Shown here: positions 1 through 8,716 of the stretch, piece by piece
Layout: every line of letters begins with the position of its first letter
Position numbering within the stretch: position 1 is the first letter of the stretch
NCBI GenBank assembly: GCA_023807065.1
Contig: JAJJLU010001007.1
Location: forward strand, 1-12,112
DNA: 12,112 bases
Direction of reading: 5' to 3'
Source: Isotricha intestinalis
Lineage: Eukaryota > Ciliophora > Litostomatea > Vestibuliferida > Isotrichidae
The notes under the pieces: generated by a model
Seen by the model: the letters and a program-made list of their open reading frames with translations, nothing else
Told to the model about the DNA's origin: nothing
Database searches by the model: none
Translations under genes and position numbers: made by a program

Positions 1-30
1 CCCAATCCCCAATCCCCATCCCCAATCCCC
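1..30. repeat. Telomeric C-strand repeat, CCCCAAT with a CCCCAT variant
   Basis: The window opens with a partial unit, then CCCCAAT, CCCCAT, CCCCAAT and a final CCCC. Read outward on the other strand, the unit is GGGGATT or GGGGAT. A C-rich strand running inward from the left end is the orientation expected of a eukaryotic chromosome end. It is also by far the most C-rich stretch in the window. The unit differs from TTAGGG, from Tetrahymena GGGGTT and from Oxytricha/Euplotes GGGGTTTT. The units vary in length, as happens with slippage-prone telomerases. Only about four units are present, so this could be an interstitial remnant, but its terminal position argues for a true end. Confidence 0.85.
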
Positions 31-479
31 TTAAAATTTTAATGAATTTATTTTATTTAATTGTATAATATAATTTATATTTTTCATAAATTGAATAGAA
101 AAAATTGAAATTAAACATTTTTATAACCAATTTGTGAGCTCAATATATTTTTTGATATTTTTTACAAATATAATGATATTGATTTGAAATAAAGTCTTCA
201 TTCTTATTCTTTTTTAAAAAGATGCTCTTTTTATTTCTTTTGATTTTTAAAAATAAATGTTTAATTGAATTTGTTTGATTGAAATTTGTTTCCCTTTTTT
301 GAATTTATTAGATAATTAACTTCTATATTAAAAGTTGTTGTAGTTAAATCATTTTTTAAAGATTAATAAGATTCTTCTTTTTATTTATATTTTCCATATT
401 AAAATGTTATATTTATTTTAGACATAGTTATTATTGAATAATAACAATAATTTGGATAAAAATTAAGATAATTATATTT
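31..479. other. Subtelomeric AT-rich spacer, no intact gene
   Basis: This stretch is extremely AT-rich and has no open frame of useful length. There is a perfect 9-bp inverted repeat around one central G at 427-445, which could arise by chance at this composition. From about 360 onward, a plus-strand frame contains a CY-rich segment (codons starting at 402) that might be the DCB end of the ARF-GEF relic annotated next. I do not count it as supported. Confidence 0.6.
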
Positions 480-1484
480 AAAAAAATAATCATTTTTTTT
501 CTTAAAAAATTTTTAATTCATTCATAGATAATCATTAAATAATATTCTTAATATTTGAAGTTTTTTATTATCCATATATTTATCTTTAGATTAAAAATAC
601 AATTTATTAAAGGTAATTAATATTCGGGAATAATTCCAATCTTTAAGACTAAAATAATTTATTTTATATTTATAAAAAAATGGAAATTTTATGTTTTAAA
701 GAATTCTATATAAAAAAATCTGCAAAGAAAAAGTCTTTATCAATTTAAATTAATGAAATATAGGAAATATTTCCAAATATTAACAAATATTTTATAAATT
801 TTTTTAAATTGCAAAATTGTTTAATGATTAATTATATCAAAAATTTGGATTCGAAAAATCATTAAGAAAGAAAGTAATAAGGAAAAAGAAGAAGTAAGAA
901 AAAATAAAAAAAAAGATAAATTTGAATTAATACAAGAAATTTATATATAATAGTACATTTGCTTATATTATTAAAAAAAGAATTATAATGACTTAAATTT
1001 ATATAGGGCATATTGAGAAAAAATTTAATGAATAAGTGAATATTTAGGTATAATTAATGTCAGTCATAAAATTTCAGTTCTTCCTATTTATGATAATATA
1101 TTTCAATTTTTTTAAATCAGTGATAAAAATAATTTATTGCGAATTTTTTTGATATTATCTTTTTGATTAATATAAAATTTTTATTGTTAATTTGAAAGAA
1201 ATAATAATAAAATTATAGAAAATTATTAATTGAATTTAATTACATTAAAAAAAATGCTTAACAGATCTTATTGTCAAATATTCTTTGCATTTTTTGAATA
1301 ATACAATTTAGCAATTTAAGTTTTATTTATTTAAAATTTTGTATTAGAAAGAAATTTTACTTTAATAAATAATATAATTTTCATTTATTCAATTATGATT
1401 TTAAATAATAAGGTTTTTCATAATATTCAAAATAACACTATTAGTATAAATGATAATACTAATAACATAAATAATAATTTTTAA
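480..1484 (+). pseudogene. Probable decayed large ARF-GEF (HUS-Sec7 domain) gene
   Basis: No intact ORF exists here, but pieces of a Sec7/BIG-type ARF guanine-nucleotide exchange factor can be read in order. Codons at 565-588 give LLSIYLSL, like the HUS helix LSIFLSLL. A KW pair follows at 678-683 after one frameshift, at about the family spacing. In that same frame come a Lys/Glu-rich linker (867-947), ISEYLG at 1032-1049 (Sec7 consensus IGEYLG), LLRIFL at 1134-1151 (consensus ALRIFL before RLPGEAQ) and SIMILNN...HN at 1389-1424 (consensus SIIMLNTDLHN). The spacing from the first Sec7 motif to the second is within two residues of family members. Second to third is about 35 residues too long. 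The catalytic RLPGE segment is lost and more than a dozen stops interrupt the frame. Family knowledge supports the motifs; the decay is inferred. Chance resemblance in AT-rich DNA remains possible. Confidence 0.45.
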
Positions 1485-1547
1485 AAAAATATTAAATAAC
1501 ATCAAAAAAATTAAAAAATAAATTCATTAAATAATAGATCCAAACAT

Positions 1548-2447
1548 TTACTCTTGAAATTTCCAAATTTTAAGCATATCATGACTATAACTTGCAATTT
1601 CTCCATTATCAAATTGTGTAAATCCAATAATATGATTAAAATGTGCTTTTTTAATAATTTGGATACACTCATAATTATCAGTTCTATAAACTTTAATTTC
1701 TTTACTTTGACCCCCAATAATAAAAACTTCTTTCCTTTTAACAACTAAAACAGCTAAACAAGGAAAATCATTTTTTATTTCTTTGATAATTTTTTTTTGT
1801 GAAATACTGATTATTTTCATATAATCATCATATTCACTTCCAATAATAATTCTATCATTATCTATATTATCAAATGCATTCCACCAATAGCATTTTGCAT
1901 GAATTATTCCATTTAATTTATAACTTTTTAAATCCCAAATTCTTGTTGAATCTAAACCACCTGAAACTAGAATTTTTTTTTCTTCAAAATATAAAAATGA
2001 TTTTACAATATTATTATGTGTTAATATTGTTGTACATTGATATTTATTATTTTTTGTTTCTTCCCAAATTTTTAAAGTTTTATCTGTTGAACATGATATT
2101 ATTTTCTTATCTGAACAATATAAGATTTTATAAATATAACCTTTATGTGCATTATATATTGTTTCTTTTAAATCATATTGATATTCATTATAAGAAAAAA
2201 TATTGATATTTTTAAAAGAACAAGTTACAAAGTTTTTTTCATCTCTTATACTTACACAAAATATTATTGATAAATCATATGAATTATGAATTTCTTGAAT
2301 TAAAGCAAAATGAGTGTTCCATATTTTTATTATACAATCATATGAAACTGAAATAAAATTTCCAGATGGAAAGATTGAAATTTTATAAACTTTATCTATA
2401 TAATCTAATTTTTTTATTTCTTTTAAAGGTTTTGGGATATTTCCCAT
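1548..2447 (-). CDS. Seven-bladed WD40 repeat protein
   Basis: This 299-residue protein consists almost entirely of WD40 repeats. Seven blades can be counted at about residues 16-45, 55-85, 99-129, 143-172, 184-215, 226-255 and 268-296. Strand-c endings include KIW (41-43), KIW (126-128), RIW (169-171), KVY (252-254) and KIW (293-295). Blade-opening AH/TH dipeptides occur at 100-101, 143-144 and 268-269. Blades 2 and 5 are degenerate. Seven repeats are enough to close one beta-propeller, so the gene looks complete with nothing fused to it. The first Met is followed by Gly, but the next residues lack the Ser/Thr usual in a myristoylation site. There is no signal peptide or membrane segment, so it is probably a soluble scaffold. 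No catalytic role or partner can be inferred. The stop is TAA. Confidence 0.9.
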   Translation of the reverse strand: MGNIPKPLKEIKKLDYIDKVYKISIFPSGNFISVSYDCIIKIWNTHFALIQEIHNSYDLSIIFCVSIRDEKNFVTCSFKNINIFSYNEYQYDLKETIYNAHKGYIYKILYCSDKKIISCSTDKTLKIWEETKNNKYQCTTILTHNNIVKSFLYFEEKKILVSGGLDSTRIWDLKSYKLNGIIHAKCYWWNAFDNIDNDRIIIGSEYDDYMKIISISQKKIIKEIKNDFPCLAVLVVKRKEVFIIGGQSKEIKVYRTDNYECIQIIKKAHFNHIIGFTQFDNGEIASYSHDMLKIWKFQE

Positions 2448-2953
2448 AATTTTTATTAAAAAATTTATATATAATTAAATAATTTTTAAAAAATATATTA
2501 TTTCTTTCTTCTTTATATAATTATTTCCACTATTTTTTAGTTCTAATATAATCATTGTCTATGATTAAAATTCATTTTTTCACTTAATTAATTTTTTCAA
2601 ATGATGAAATCTTATTTTTTTTTATTTTTTGTTGGTTCTTTTTTGTAAAGTGAATATTTTATTTAAAGAAAAATTTGTGGTTGAAAAAATATCTTTTAAA
2701 ATCTTTTTAAATATAAAAACGTTGATTAAAAGAATCTTATTATCAATCTAATATTATAATAATTTTTTGAAATCCTCAAATAACAAATCTATTTAAATTC
2801 TTTTCTTGAATTAAGAATCTCATAAATCCAAAAGATGTTTTTTTAATTGAAAAAACATTATGAATTTTAAAATGTTTATTTTTCTTTTTTCAGCATAATT
2901 CTTTTATAATTTTTTTATATTAAAAATTTAAAATTTAATAAATATTTTTAAAT
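2448..2953. other. AT-rich spacer, upstream of the WD40 gene
   Basis: No gene can be supported in this 0.5-kb stretch, which must hold the WD40 promoter and the 3' end of the small gene to its right. A 9-bp perfect inverted repeat with a 6-nt loop lies at 2835-2858 (ATGTTTTTT against AAAAAACAT). A 47-codon stop-free plus-strand run at 2608-2748 has no recognisable motif and is expected by chance in DNA of this composition. Confidence 0.6.
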
Positions 2954-3268
2954 TTAATTACTATTTTCTTCATCATCTGAATATAATTTTGTAGATAAAT
3001 CAATAGAAGTATTTTTTTTTTTTTTGTTTTTATTATTTTTAATATTTTTCTCTTTTAAAATAGAAAGAATGTTAATATTATTAAATATATGTTTAATATA
3101 TTTTTTATAATTTTTATTTGGTTTGTTATTTTTATTTAAATTAAAGAATTTCTTTTGTTCTTCCTTTATATCTGATAATTCTGATAATGTTTCACTATAT
3201 TTAAACGTATTTTTTTCAATTTGACTCATTAAATCATCCAAAGAAACAGTTTTTTCTTCAACTTCCAT
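2954..3268 (-). CDS. Small charged protein of unknown function (104 aa)
   Basis: I do not recognise this protein. Its N-terminal 45 residues are acidic and probably helical, with a leucine pattern compatible with a short amphipathic or coiled-coil helix (about 8-40). The middle (44-88) is Asn/Lys-rich and very basic. The tail is acidic and ends SDDEENSN, reminiscent of a phosphorylatable CK2-type motif. There is no signal peptide or membrane span. Evidence for a real gene is the clear acidic/basic segmentation, GC content above that of the spacers, and an ATG with no competing start. A 14-base A run on the coding strand (plus-strand T run at 3012-3025) encodes part of the lysine stretch. The sequence after it still looks coding, so the frame is probably right. 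It could also be a fragment of a longer spliced gene. Confidence 0.6.
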   Translation of the reverse strand: MEVEEKTVSLDDLMSQIEKNTFKYSETLSELSDIKEEQKKFFNLNKNNKPNKNYKKYIKHIFNNINILSILKEKNIKNNKNKKKKNTSIDLSTKLYSDDEENSN

Positions 3269-4320
3269 AAAACAAATTATATTTTATAAAATTATTTGAA
3301 TAATATATATAAATTAATAAATTACTTAAAATTTTTTATTTAAAAAAAGTATAAATATAATATATGGTGAAAAACAACTTTATTTTTTTATATTAAAAAA
3401 AATTTTTCTCATTTTTAATATCTAATTTGAATGTATTTATTTCTCAAATAATAAAATATAATTGTTTTGACAAGACTAAATAATGATTTAATCAAGAAGA
3501 ATTAATATTATCATTTAATTGAACTAAATAATATTTGTATAAAACTTTTATAAATTATTCCTTAAATTAATGAAAATTTATATTGAAAATACTTATAAAA
3601 TAGAAATTATTAAATAAAAAAGAAATTAAAAACAACAATTATTTTTTTTTAAAATATCATAATATTATTAATTTAATAATTTCATTTCATTGTTTTTTTG
3701 AAAATTGAATGAAAATTTAAATTAGTTTTTTTAAATGTTGGAATTACACATTATTTAACATATAAATATTTTAATTTCATTCTATAAAAAAATATATTTC
3801 ATCATGCTTTTAATTAAAATTAATTTTATTTTTATATTGATATATTTCTCAATCATGATAATGTTTTAATATATTTTTTTTTATATTCTTTTCATCCATT
3901 AAAGAATTTATTGTATAGAGAAATTCCCTTATTTCAATAGTTATTTAATATCTTCTTTCTAGAAATATAAGAAATACATTTTTGAATTATATATTTGAAT
4001 TTGAAAATAGAATATTATAATTTTAAGTATTGAAAATAATTATTTATAATTTTAAAATCCTTTTAAGCTCTGAATTTATTTTGAAAGTAGTTTAATTTTT
4101 AAAAAGAATTTGAATATTTTTTTATTTGAAATATAAATGTCTTTGAATAAACACGAAACTTATATTATTTTTAATAATTAATATTTTTCTATAACCTTGA
4201 TTGGTAAAAAAATAGGTTATTGATTTTATTTCTAAATGAATTAAGGATTGATTTTAAATATAGTACATTTAAATATTTAAAATTTGTTAAAAAAATAAAA
4301 ATCAAAAAATTATTTATTAA
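3269..4320. other. 1-kb divergent spacer, weak minus-strand gene-relic signal
   Basis: This region separates the divergently transcribed small gene and ABC transporter, so it should contain both promoters. No intact ORF is supported. On the minus strand one frame (codon starts from about 3985 down to 3390) reads as protein-like segments. These include a 29-codon open run from 3938 and an EIYFFIE segment near 3800 that resembles a kinase hinge approach. Stop density in this frame is close to the chance level, so I do not call a pseudogene. A short plus-strand ORF overlapping the start of the ABC gene (4220-4402) is low-complexity Lys/Ile and is not considered real. Confidence 0.5.
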
Positions 4321-6309
4321 ATGGAAAAATTACCTTTTGAAAAAACAACGAATAAAAATCAAATTAAAAATGATAAAAATTCAAAAGAAAATACACAATT
4401 AAAAAAAATAACTCCAAAAGATTTAAACATGAAAAAACCAACCAAATCAGAAGATAAATTTTCATCAAAATATGGGGAAACAGAACAAGAAAGGTTATTG
4501 AAAGAATCTAAATTAAAAAAATATTCAAAATTGGAAATATTAAAAAAAGAAATTTTCTTTTCAGGTGAAAATTATATTTCAATTATAACAAAGCAAATTA
4601 GTCGTTTTATTTTATTAATAAATTCATATATTCAAATAAAACTTCCAATCTATAAAGGAGACATAATAAATGCAATTAATAAAAAAAATAATAAAAAGCT
4701 TATAAATTCTGTAATTTATTTTTTTTTTTTCTCTTCTTTAAATAGTTTAATTCCAAAATTTATTGAATATATTAAATTATTAGTTTTAGATTATTATAAT
4801 GCAAAAACAAAAAAAATCCCAAATCAATTTTTATTAGAAAATATTTTAACAAAAGATATGGAATTTTATGAAATATTTAAAACAGGAGAAATAATAGAAA
4901 GATATAAATCAAGTCAAAAAACAATGAATTTAAGTATTTTTAAAAATATTATTGATTTATTGAGAACAATTGTTACTTTTTTAATAATGATATATTATAT
5001 TTATCAAAATTCTTTTAAATTACTTTTATGGTCTTTAGGCTTTTATTTATTTGAAATGATTAATCTATATTTTACAAAAGGAGAAATAGATATTTTTGCA
5101 AAAAGAGTAGTTGATAATAGTGAAAGAGATATGTTTAATAATTCATTATATGAAACAATTTCAAATATAAAATTAGCAAAATCTTTTGGAGTAGAAAAAC
5201 GAGAAGCAAAAAGATTATTGAGCATATTTACAAAAAAAGAAAATAGTCCAAAAAATGCATTTTTCTTAGAACTTTTAAAAAAAATATATAAATTCTTTTA
5301 TATAATATTAATGCAAAATAAAGAAATAATTTTATTATTTATAACAGGTAAAGAAGTGATAAATGGAAAAATGAAATATGGTGATTATTTAGTATTTAAA
5401 ACTTATTTTTCCAAATTTAAAAAAAGTTATCTTTCTATAAAAAATTTTTTCCAAATATTCGAAGACAATATAACAGCATGGAAAAGATTTTTTGAAGTTT
5501 ATGAATATGAAAATAAAATAATATCAAAAACTAATATAATCCCAGAATCTAATACAATTAAAGGTGAAATTAAATTTAATAATGTAACATTTTCATATCC
5601 AACAAAAGAAAAAATAAACATATTAAATAATTTATCCTTTAAAATAAAAGCAGGAACTTTAACAGCAATTGTAGGTCATAGTGGAAGTGGAAAATCTACA
5701 ATAATAAATTTAATAGAAAGGTTTTATGATCCAAACTCAGGAGAAATTTTAATAGATGATGTTAATATAAAAGACTATAATATTGAATGGTTACATAAAA
5801 AAATAGGTTTTGTAAATCAAGAGCCTTTATTAAATAGTGGAACAATAGAACAAAATATATTATATGGAGTTGAAGAATATAGTCAAAATAAATTTAATGA
5901 AATTTGTAAAATTGCTAATGTTGATAATTTTGTAAATGATAAAAATTTATTTCCTGATGGTTATAATACTATTGTAGGTGAAAAGGGAAAAGCTATTTCA
6001 GGAGGACAAAAACAAAGAATTGCCATTGCAAGAGCTTTAATGGTTGATTATAAAATATTAATTTTTGATGAAGCAACTTCTGCTTTAGATTCTGAAAATG
6101 AAAGTCAAGTTCAAAATGCTATTGATAATATTGTTAAAAATAAGCAAATTACTACTATTGTTATTGCTCATAGATTAAGTACTGTTAAAAATGCTGATAT
6201 TATAATGTTTATTGATAAGGGAAGAATTGTTGAAATGGGAAGTCATGAAGAATTGATTTTGAAGAATGGGGAATATAAGAAACTTGTTCAAAAACAGTTA
6301 ATTTCTTAA
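4321..6309 (+). CDS. ABCB-type (TAP/MDR-like) ABC half transporter
   Basis: This 662-residue protein has one membrane domain followed by one ATPase domain, so it should act as a homo- or heterodimeric exporter. Residues 1-80 are a Lys-rich cytosolic tail. Six membrane helices fit at about 84-112, 126-156, 205-227, 230-251, 318-342 and 352-374. The coupling-helix motif KTGEIIER sits at 187-194, and a second intracellular-loop motif lies at about 278-294. All ATPase motifs are intact: A-loop Tyr426, Walker A GHSGSGKST at 452-460 (Lys458), Q-loop Gln500, signature ISGGQ at 559-563, Walker B ending in Asp583 with catalytic Glu584, D-loop SALD at 587-590, and H-loop His617. It should therefore be an active ATPase. 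An in-frame TAA directly before the ATG fixes the 5' limit. There is no clear mitochondrial presequence. Motif style fits subfamily B, but substrate and membrane are unknown. No introns are needed. Confidence 0.96.
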   Translation: MEKLPFEKTTNKNQIKNDKNSKENTQLKKITPKDLNMKKPTKSEDKFSSKYGETEQERLLKESKLKKYSKLEILKKEIFFSGENYISIITKQISRFILLINSYIQIKLPIYKGDIINAINKKNNKKLINSVIYFFFFSSLNSLIPKFIEYIKLLVLDYYNAKTKKIPNQFLLENILTKDMEFYEIFKTGEIIERYKSSQKTMNLSIFKNIIDLLRTIVTFLIMIYYIYQNSFKLLLWSLGFYLFEMINLYFTKGEIDIFAKRVVDNSERDMFNNSLYETISNIKLAKSFGVEKREAKRLLSIFTKKENSPKNAFFLELLKKIYKFFYIILMQNKEIILLFITGKEVINGKMKYGDYLVFKTYFSKFKKSYLSIKNFFQIFEDNITAWKRFFEVYEYENKIISKTNIIPESNTIKGEIKFNNVTFSYPTKEKINILNNLSFKIKAGTLTAIVGHSGSGKSTIINLIERFYDPNSGEILIDDVNIKDYNIEWLHKKIGFVNQEPLLNSGTIEQNILYGVEEYSQNKFNEICKIANVDNFVNDKNLFPDGYNTIVGEKGKAISGGQKQRIAIARALMVDYKILIFDEATSALDSENESQVQNAIDNIVKNKQITTIVIAHRLSTVKNADIIMFIDKGRIVEMGSHEELILKNGEYKKLVQKQLIS

Positions 6310-6609
6310 TATTTAATAACTATGATATATTTTTTAAAGGATGTTTTAAAATGTTATTTTTTATTTGAATATTTACTTTTTAAAATAAATATAATTAAAA
6401 TTTATGTTTGAATAATAATATTTATACAAAAATGATTGGAAGCTCTTAGTAACATTAAATAATTAAGTGTTTATATATAGAACAAGGATTAATAAAAATT
6501 ATAATTAACTAATTATAGAAAAAATCATAGACTTTTTTCTTTATCAAAAAAATTAAGAAATATTAAATTAACTATTATTAAAATATAATTTTTCTTTATC
6601 GCTGTATCA
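6310..6609. other. Convergent intergenic spacer
   Basis: About 300 bases separate the tail-to-tail stops of the ABC transporter and the DMT transporter. The spacer should hold both 3' ends and polyadenylation signals, but AATAAA-like strings are too common here to assign one. I see no gene, hairpin or repeat worth naming. Confidence 0.6.
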
Positions 6610-7656
6610 TCACTTTGGAGGAAGAGGATAATAGGAATTATAAGCCATATAACTAATCATAATTCCTGCTCCTAAAATATCAGTAAAATAAATTGTTTCA
6701 TGTAAAAAAATAAATGCCAAAATAAAAACAAAAACAACATTTAAATATTGTATTAAAACAAGTTTACTTAAAGGAGCAAATTGTAAAGCTTTATTATATA
6801 AAATATTTCCTAAATAAAAAAAAATACCATGTATTAAACACATAAACAAATAACCTTTTTTTAAAACAACACCTCCAAAAAATATAGTATAAATAGAAGA
6901 ATAAGTAAAAGTACTAATACAAACATAAAACATTTGAGTTACAACTGGAACTTTCGCATTAACAAGAACTTTATTTGAAATTGAAACAGAAGAAATAAAA
7001 ATTATATCAATAAATGCAAAAAAAAGTCCAATTAAAGTATCACTAAAAGTAATTTCATGTCCTTCTTTATAATTTGTGTTTTGACTATTATTTCTTTTTT
7101 CATTTAATACAATTATTCCTGAGCCTGAAAAACACATAATTATTCCAATAACATATCTAAAATATAATTTTTCATGTAAAATAAAATATGATAAAATAAT
7201 AACTATAATTGGGTAAATACTTTGAATTATTATTGTTGTTGAAGCTCTTAAATACCATAAAGCCATTGTTAAACAGGCAACTCCAAAAAAATTTGCATTT
7301 GTTCTTATAAAGAAAAATCCTTTATGAGGAATTTCTGAAATTTTATATATTCTTTGTTTTGTTATTTTACAATGGATTAATGTAAAAATAAATAATGTGA
7401 AACATCTCAAAAATAAAAATTGAACAACATGAAAATCATTGGGATATGTTTTTTGAATCAATTTCGTATAAAAGGAACCAAAAGCATTACAAAATGTTGA
7501 TAATATTGCAAAGAACATTCCTAATTTTTCATTATAATCTAAATGATGATCAGTGATTTCTGTTTTTTTTATATTTGATGAATTGTCATAAACTTGAGAA
7601 ATCCTGTTTAAGAATTCTTCTTTTATATCAATTTCTGCACTATTATATGTTTTCAT
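6610..7656 (-). CDS. Drug/metabolite transporter superfamily protein (EamA/SLC35-like)
   Basis: This 348-residue polytopic protein has a 45-residue cytosolic N-terminus and ten predicted membrane helices at about 46-66, 77-97, 113-133, 136-159, 165-185, 205-223, 238-260, 268-286, 296-318 and 322-340. The helices form two EamA-type repeats. The internal duplication is visible because both halves have a helix ending in LHE (160-162 and 318-320), a short turn, and then a Gly-containing helix. Length and topology are normal for the DMT superfamily. It resembles the eukaryotic SLC35G-like branch more than nucleotide-sugar transporters, but that placement is a judgement from pattern only. The substrate is unknown. 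The stop is TGA, right after a PLPPK tail. The gene lies tail to tail with the ABC transporter, with no evidence of a shared function. Confidence 0.92.
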   Translation of the reverse strand: MKTYNSAEIDIKEEFLNRISQVYDNSSNIKKTEITDHHLDYNEKLGMFFAILSTFCNAFGSFYTKLIQKTYPNDFHVVQFLFLRCFTLFIFTLIHCKITKQRIYKISEIPHKGFFFIRTNANFFGVACLTMALWYLRASTTIIIQSIYPIIVIILSYFILHEKLYFRYVIGIIMCFSGSGIIVLNEKRNNSQNTNYKEGHEITFSDTLIGLFFAFIDIIFISSVSISNKVLVNAKVPVVTQMFYVCISTFTYSSIYTIFFGGVVLKKGYLFMCLIHGIFFYLGNILYNKALQFAPLSKLVLIQYLNVVFVFILAFIFLHETIYFTDILGAGIMISYMAYNSYYPLPPK

Positions 7657-7690
7657 TGTTATTTGAATAAATATGAAATATTGTTAAAAA

Positions 7691-7717
7691 ATTATTATTA
7701 TTATTATCATTATTATT
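7691..7717. repeat. (ATT)9 microsatellite
   Basis: Nine trinucleotide units, eight ATT and one ATC at the sixth position, lie about 35 bases upstream of the DMT start codon. It is probably a simple slippage repeat, and no function can be inferred. Confidence 0.9.
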
Positions 7718-7938
7718 TTTCCTGAAAAATTCATAATTTGAAAAAGAAATATTATCATTAAGAAAAATTTATGAATAATTATCGTTTTTTGAAAAAATTA
7801 TATGTCTGAACATTTCTAAAGTGATCTAAGAATTAAATATTTTGAAATAACATTTATTTATTTTAATTTGTTTTATTGAATTTAAAATTTAAATTTGACT
7901 TCTTAATGAATATTAAAAATAATAAAATTAATATTTAA

Positions 7939-8439
7939 ATAATTTTCTCTTTGATTATCAACCTGTGTTCTTGTTTATTAAATAATAATCTATTCACTTT
8001 TAAAAAAATAAAATGTATTCTAATTTGTTTCAATGTTTTAATAAATTTTCCAAGAGAAAAATTTTTTCTTTCAGAAATTATTATATGCAAAATATTTTAA
8101 AATTCAGATGATAATTAAGTTTCATTCATTTAGGTTTCTTTTTTTATTTGATTTTATTATTTTATCATGTTTACATATATAGTTTAATATTTAAGAAAAA
8201 CCCCTCTTCAAATTTTTTTATTAGATTTGAAAACAAAAAATAATAAAAGAAAATAAAAAATGAATGCTTTTTGAGAAAATATTAAATCAAATATTTTATT
8301 TCATTACAAAATATATTATATGTTTAAAAAAGTTTATTATGACTTAAAAACCTTTAAGAGAATTCTTTTTTTTTATTATTTATTTGAATTTATTCATTTT
8401 TATTACGCTGATTCAAATTTAAATCTTGCCAACATTATT
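7939..8439 (+). pseudogene. Candidate gene relic, possibly RhoGAP-like at its end
   Basis: One plus-strand frame spans 167 codons with only seven stops, whereas roughly one codon in ten should be a stop by chance at this base composition. It includes two long open runs (7939-8097 and 8275-8439). The second ends with ILFFYYLFEF followed by NLNLANII. This recalls the last helices of a RhoGAP domain, where LL..L..FL precedes NKM...NLA..F. About four residues are missing at that point and the catalytic arginine region cannot be placed. GC content rises locally around 8405-8432, consistent with former coding. The coding-relic idea is tentative and the family name more so. Confidence 0.25.
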
Positions 8440-8716
8440 TAAAATCAATTTTAATTTTTAAATATAAACATTTAATATAATTGAAAAAAGTATAAAGAAT
8501 TTAAACTAATTTTTAATTAAAAGAAGTTTTAATACTTCTCAATTTAAAATCCTCTTAATTAATAATTAAAAATAATTTACGAGCAAATTTATATAAGAGA
8601 ATTTTTCTTAAATAAAATATTTAAATATGAAAATATTAAATTTATTTTTTATTAGGTACAGTTTATTTATAAAATTAATAGCAATAATTATAATTAATTC
8701 TAGAAATCCATATAAT

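Larger units (their letters stand above)
7657..8716. other. Divergent 1-kb spacer between DMT and coiled-coil genes
   Basis: This spacer carries the promoters of two divergent genes. It contains an ATT microsatellite (7691-7717) and a candidate gene relic (7939-8439), listed separately. The last 90 bases (8627-8716) are an in-frame N-terminal extension of the coiled-coil ORF that I regard as non-coding, because its composition matches the spacer. No intact gene is supported. Confidence 0.55.

Noticed and set aside
427..445. 19-nt palindrome GTTATTATTGAATAATAAC
   Set aside because: It is made of ATT/AAT units common in this DNA, with no associated element.
1395..1484. 29-codon plus-strand mini-ORF next to the WD40 3' end
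   Set aside because: It lies in the frame of the Sec7-like relic and is better read as its end than as a gene of its own.
1511..2206. Short ORFs overlapping the WD40 gene (minus 1511-1744; plus 1554-1748 and 1874-2206)
   Set aside because: They are other-frame or antisense readings of the WD40 coding sequence, have skewed Leu/Ile/Phe/Asn content and show no motif.
2608..2748. 47-codon stop-free run in the spacer upstream of WD40
   Set aside because: No start codon at its head, no motif, and a length expected by chance.
2835..2858. 9-bp inverted repeat with 6-nt loop
   Set aside because: It is composed almost only of A/T; such repeats arise often by chance here and no terminator logic applies in a eukaryote.
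4220..4402. 60-codon plus-strand ORF upstream of and overlapping the ABC gene
   Set aside because: It is a low-complexity Lys/Ile translation of spacer DNA that runs into the ABC N-terminus in another frame; the ABC start at 4321 is well bounded by an in-frame stop.
5043..5225. Minus-strand ORF inside the ABC gene
   Set aside because: It is antisense to a conserved transporter domain and has no independent support.
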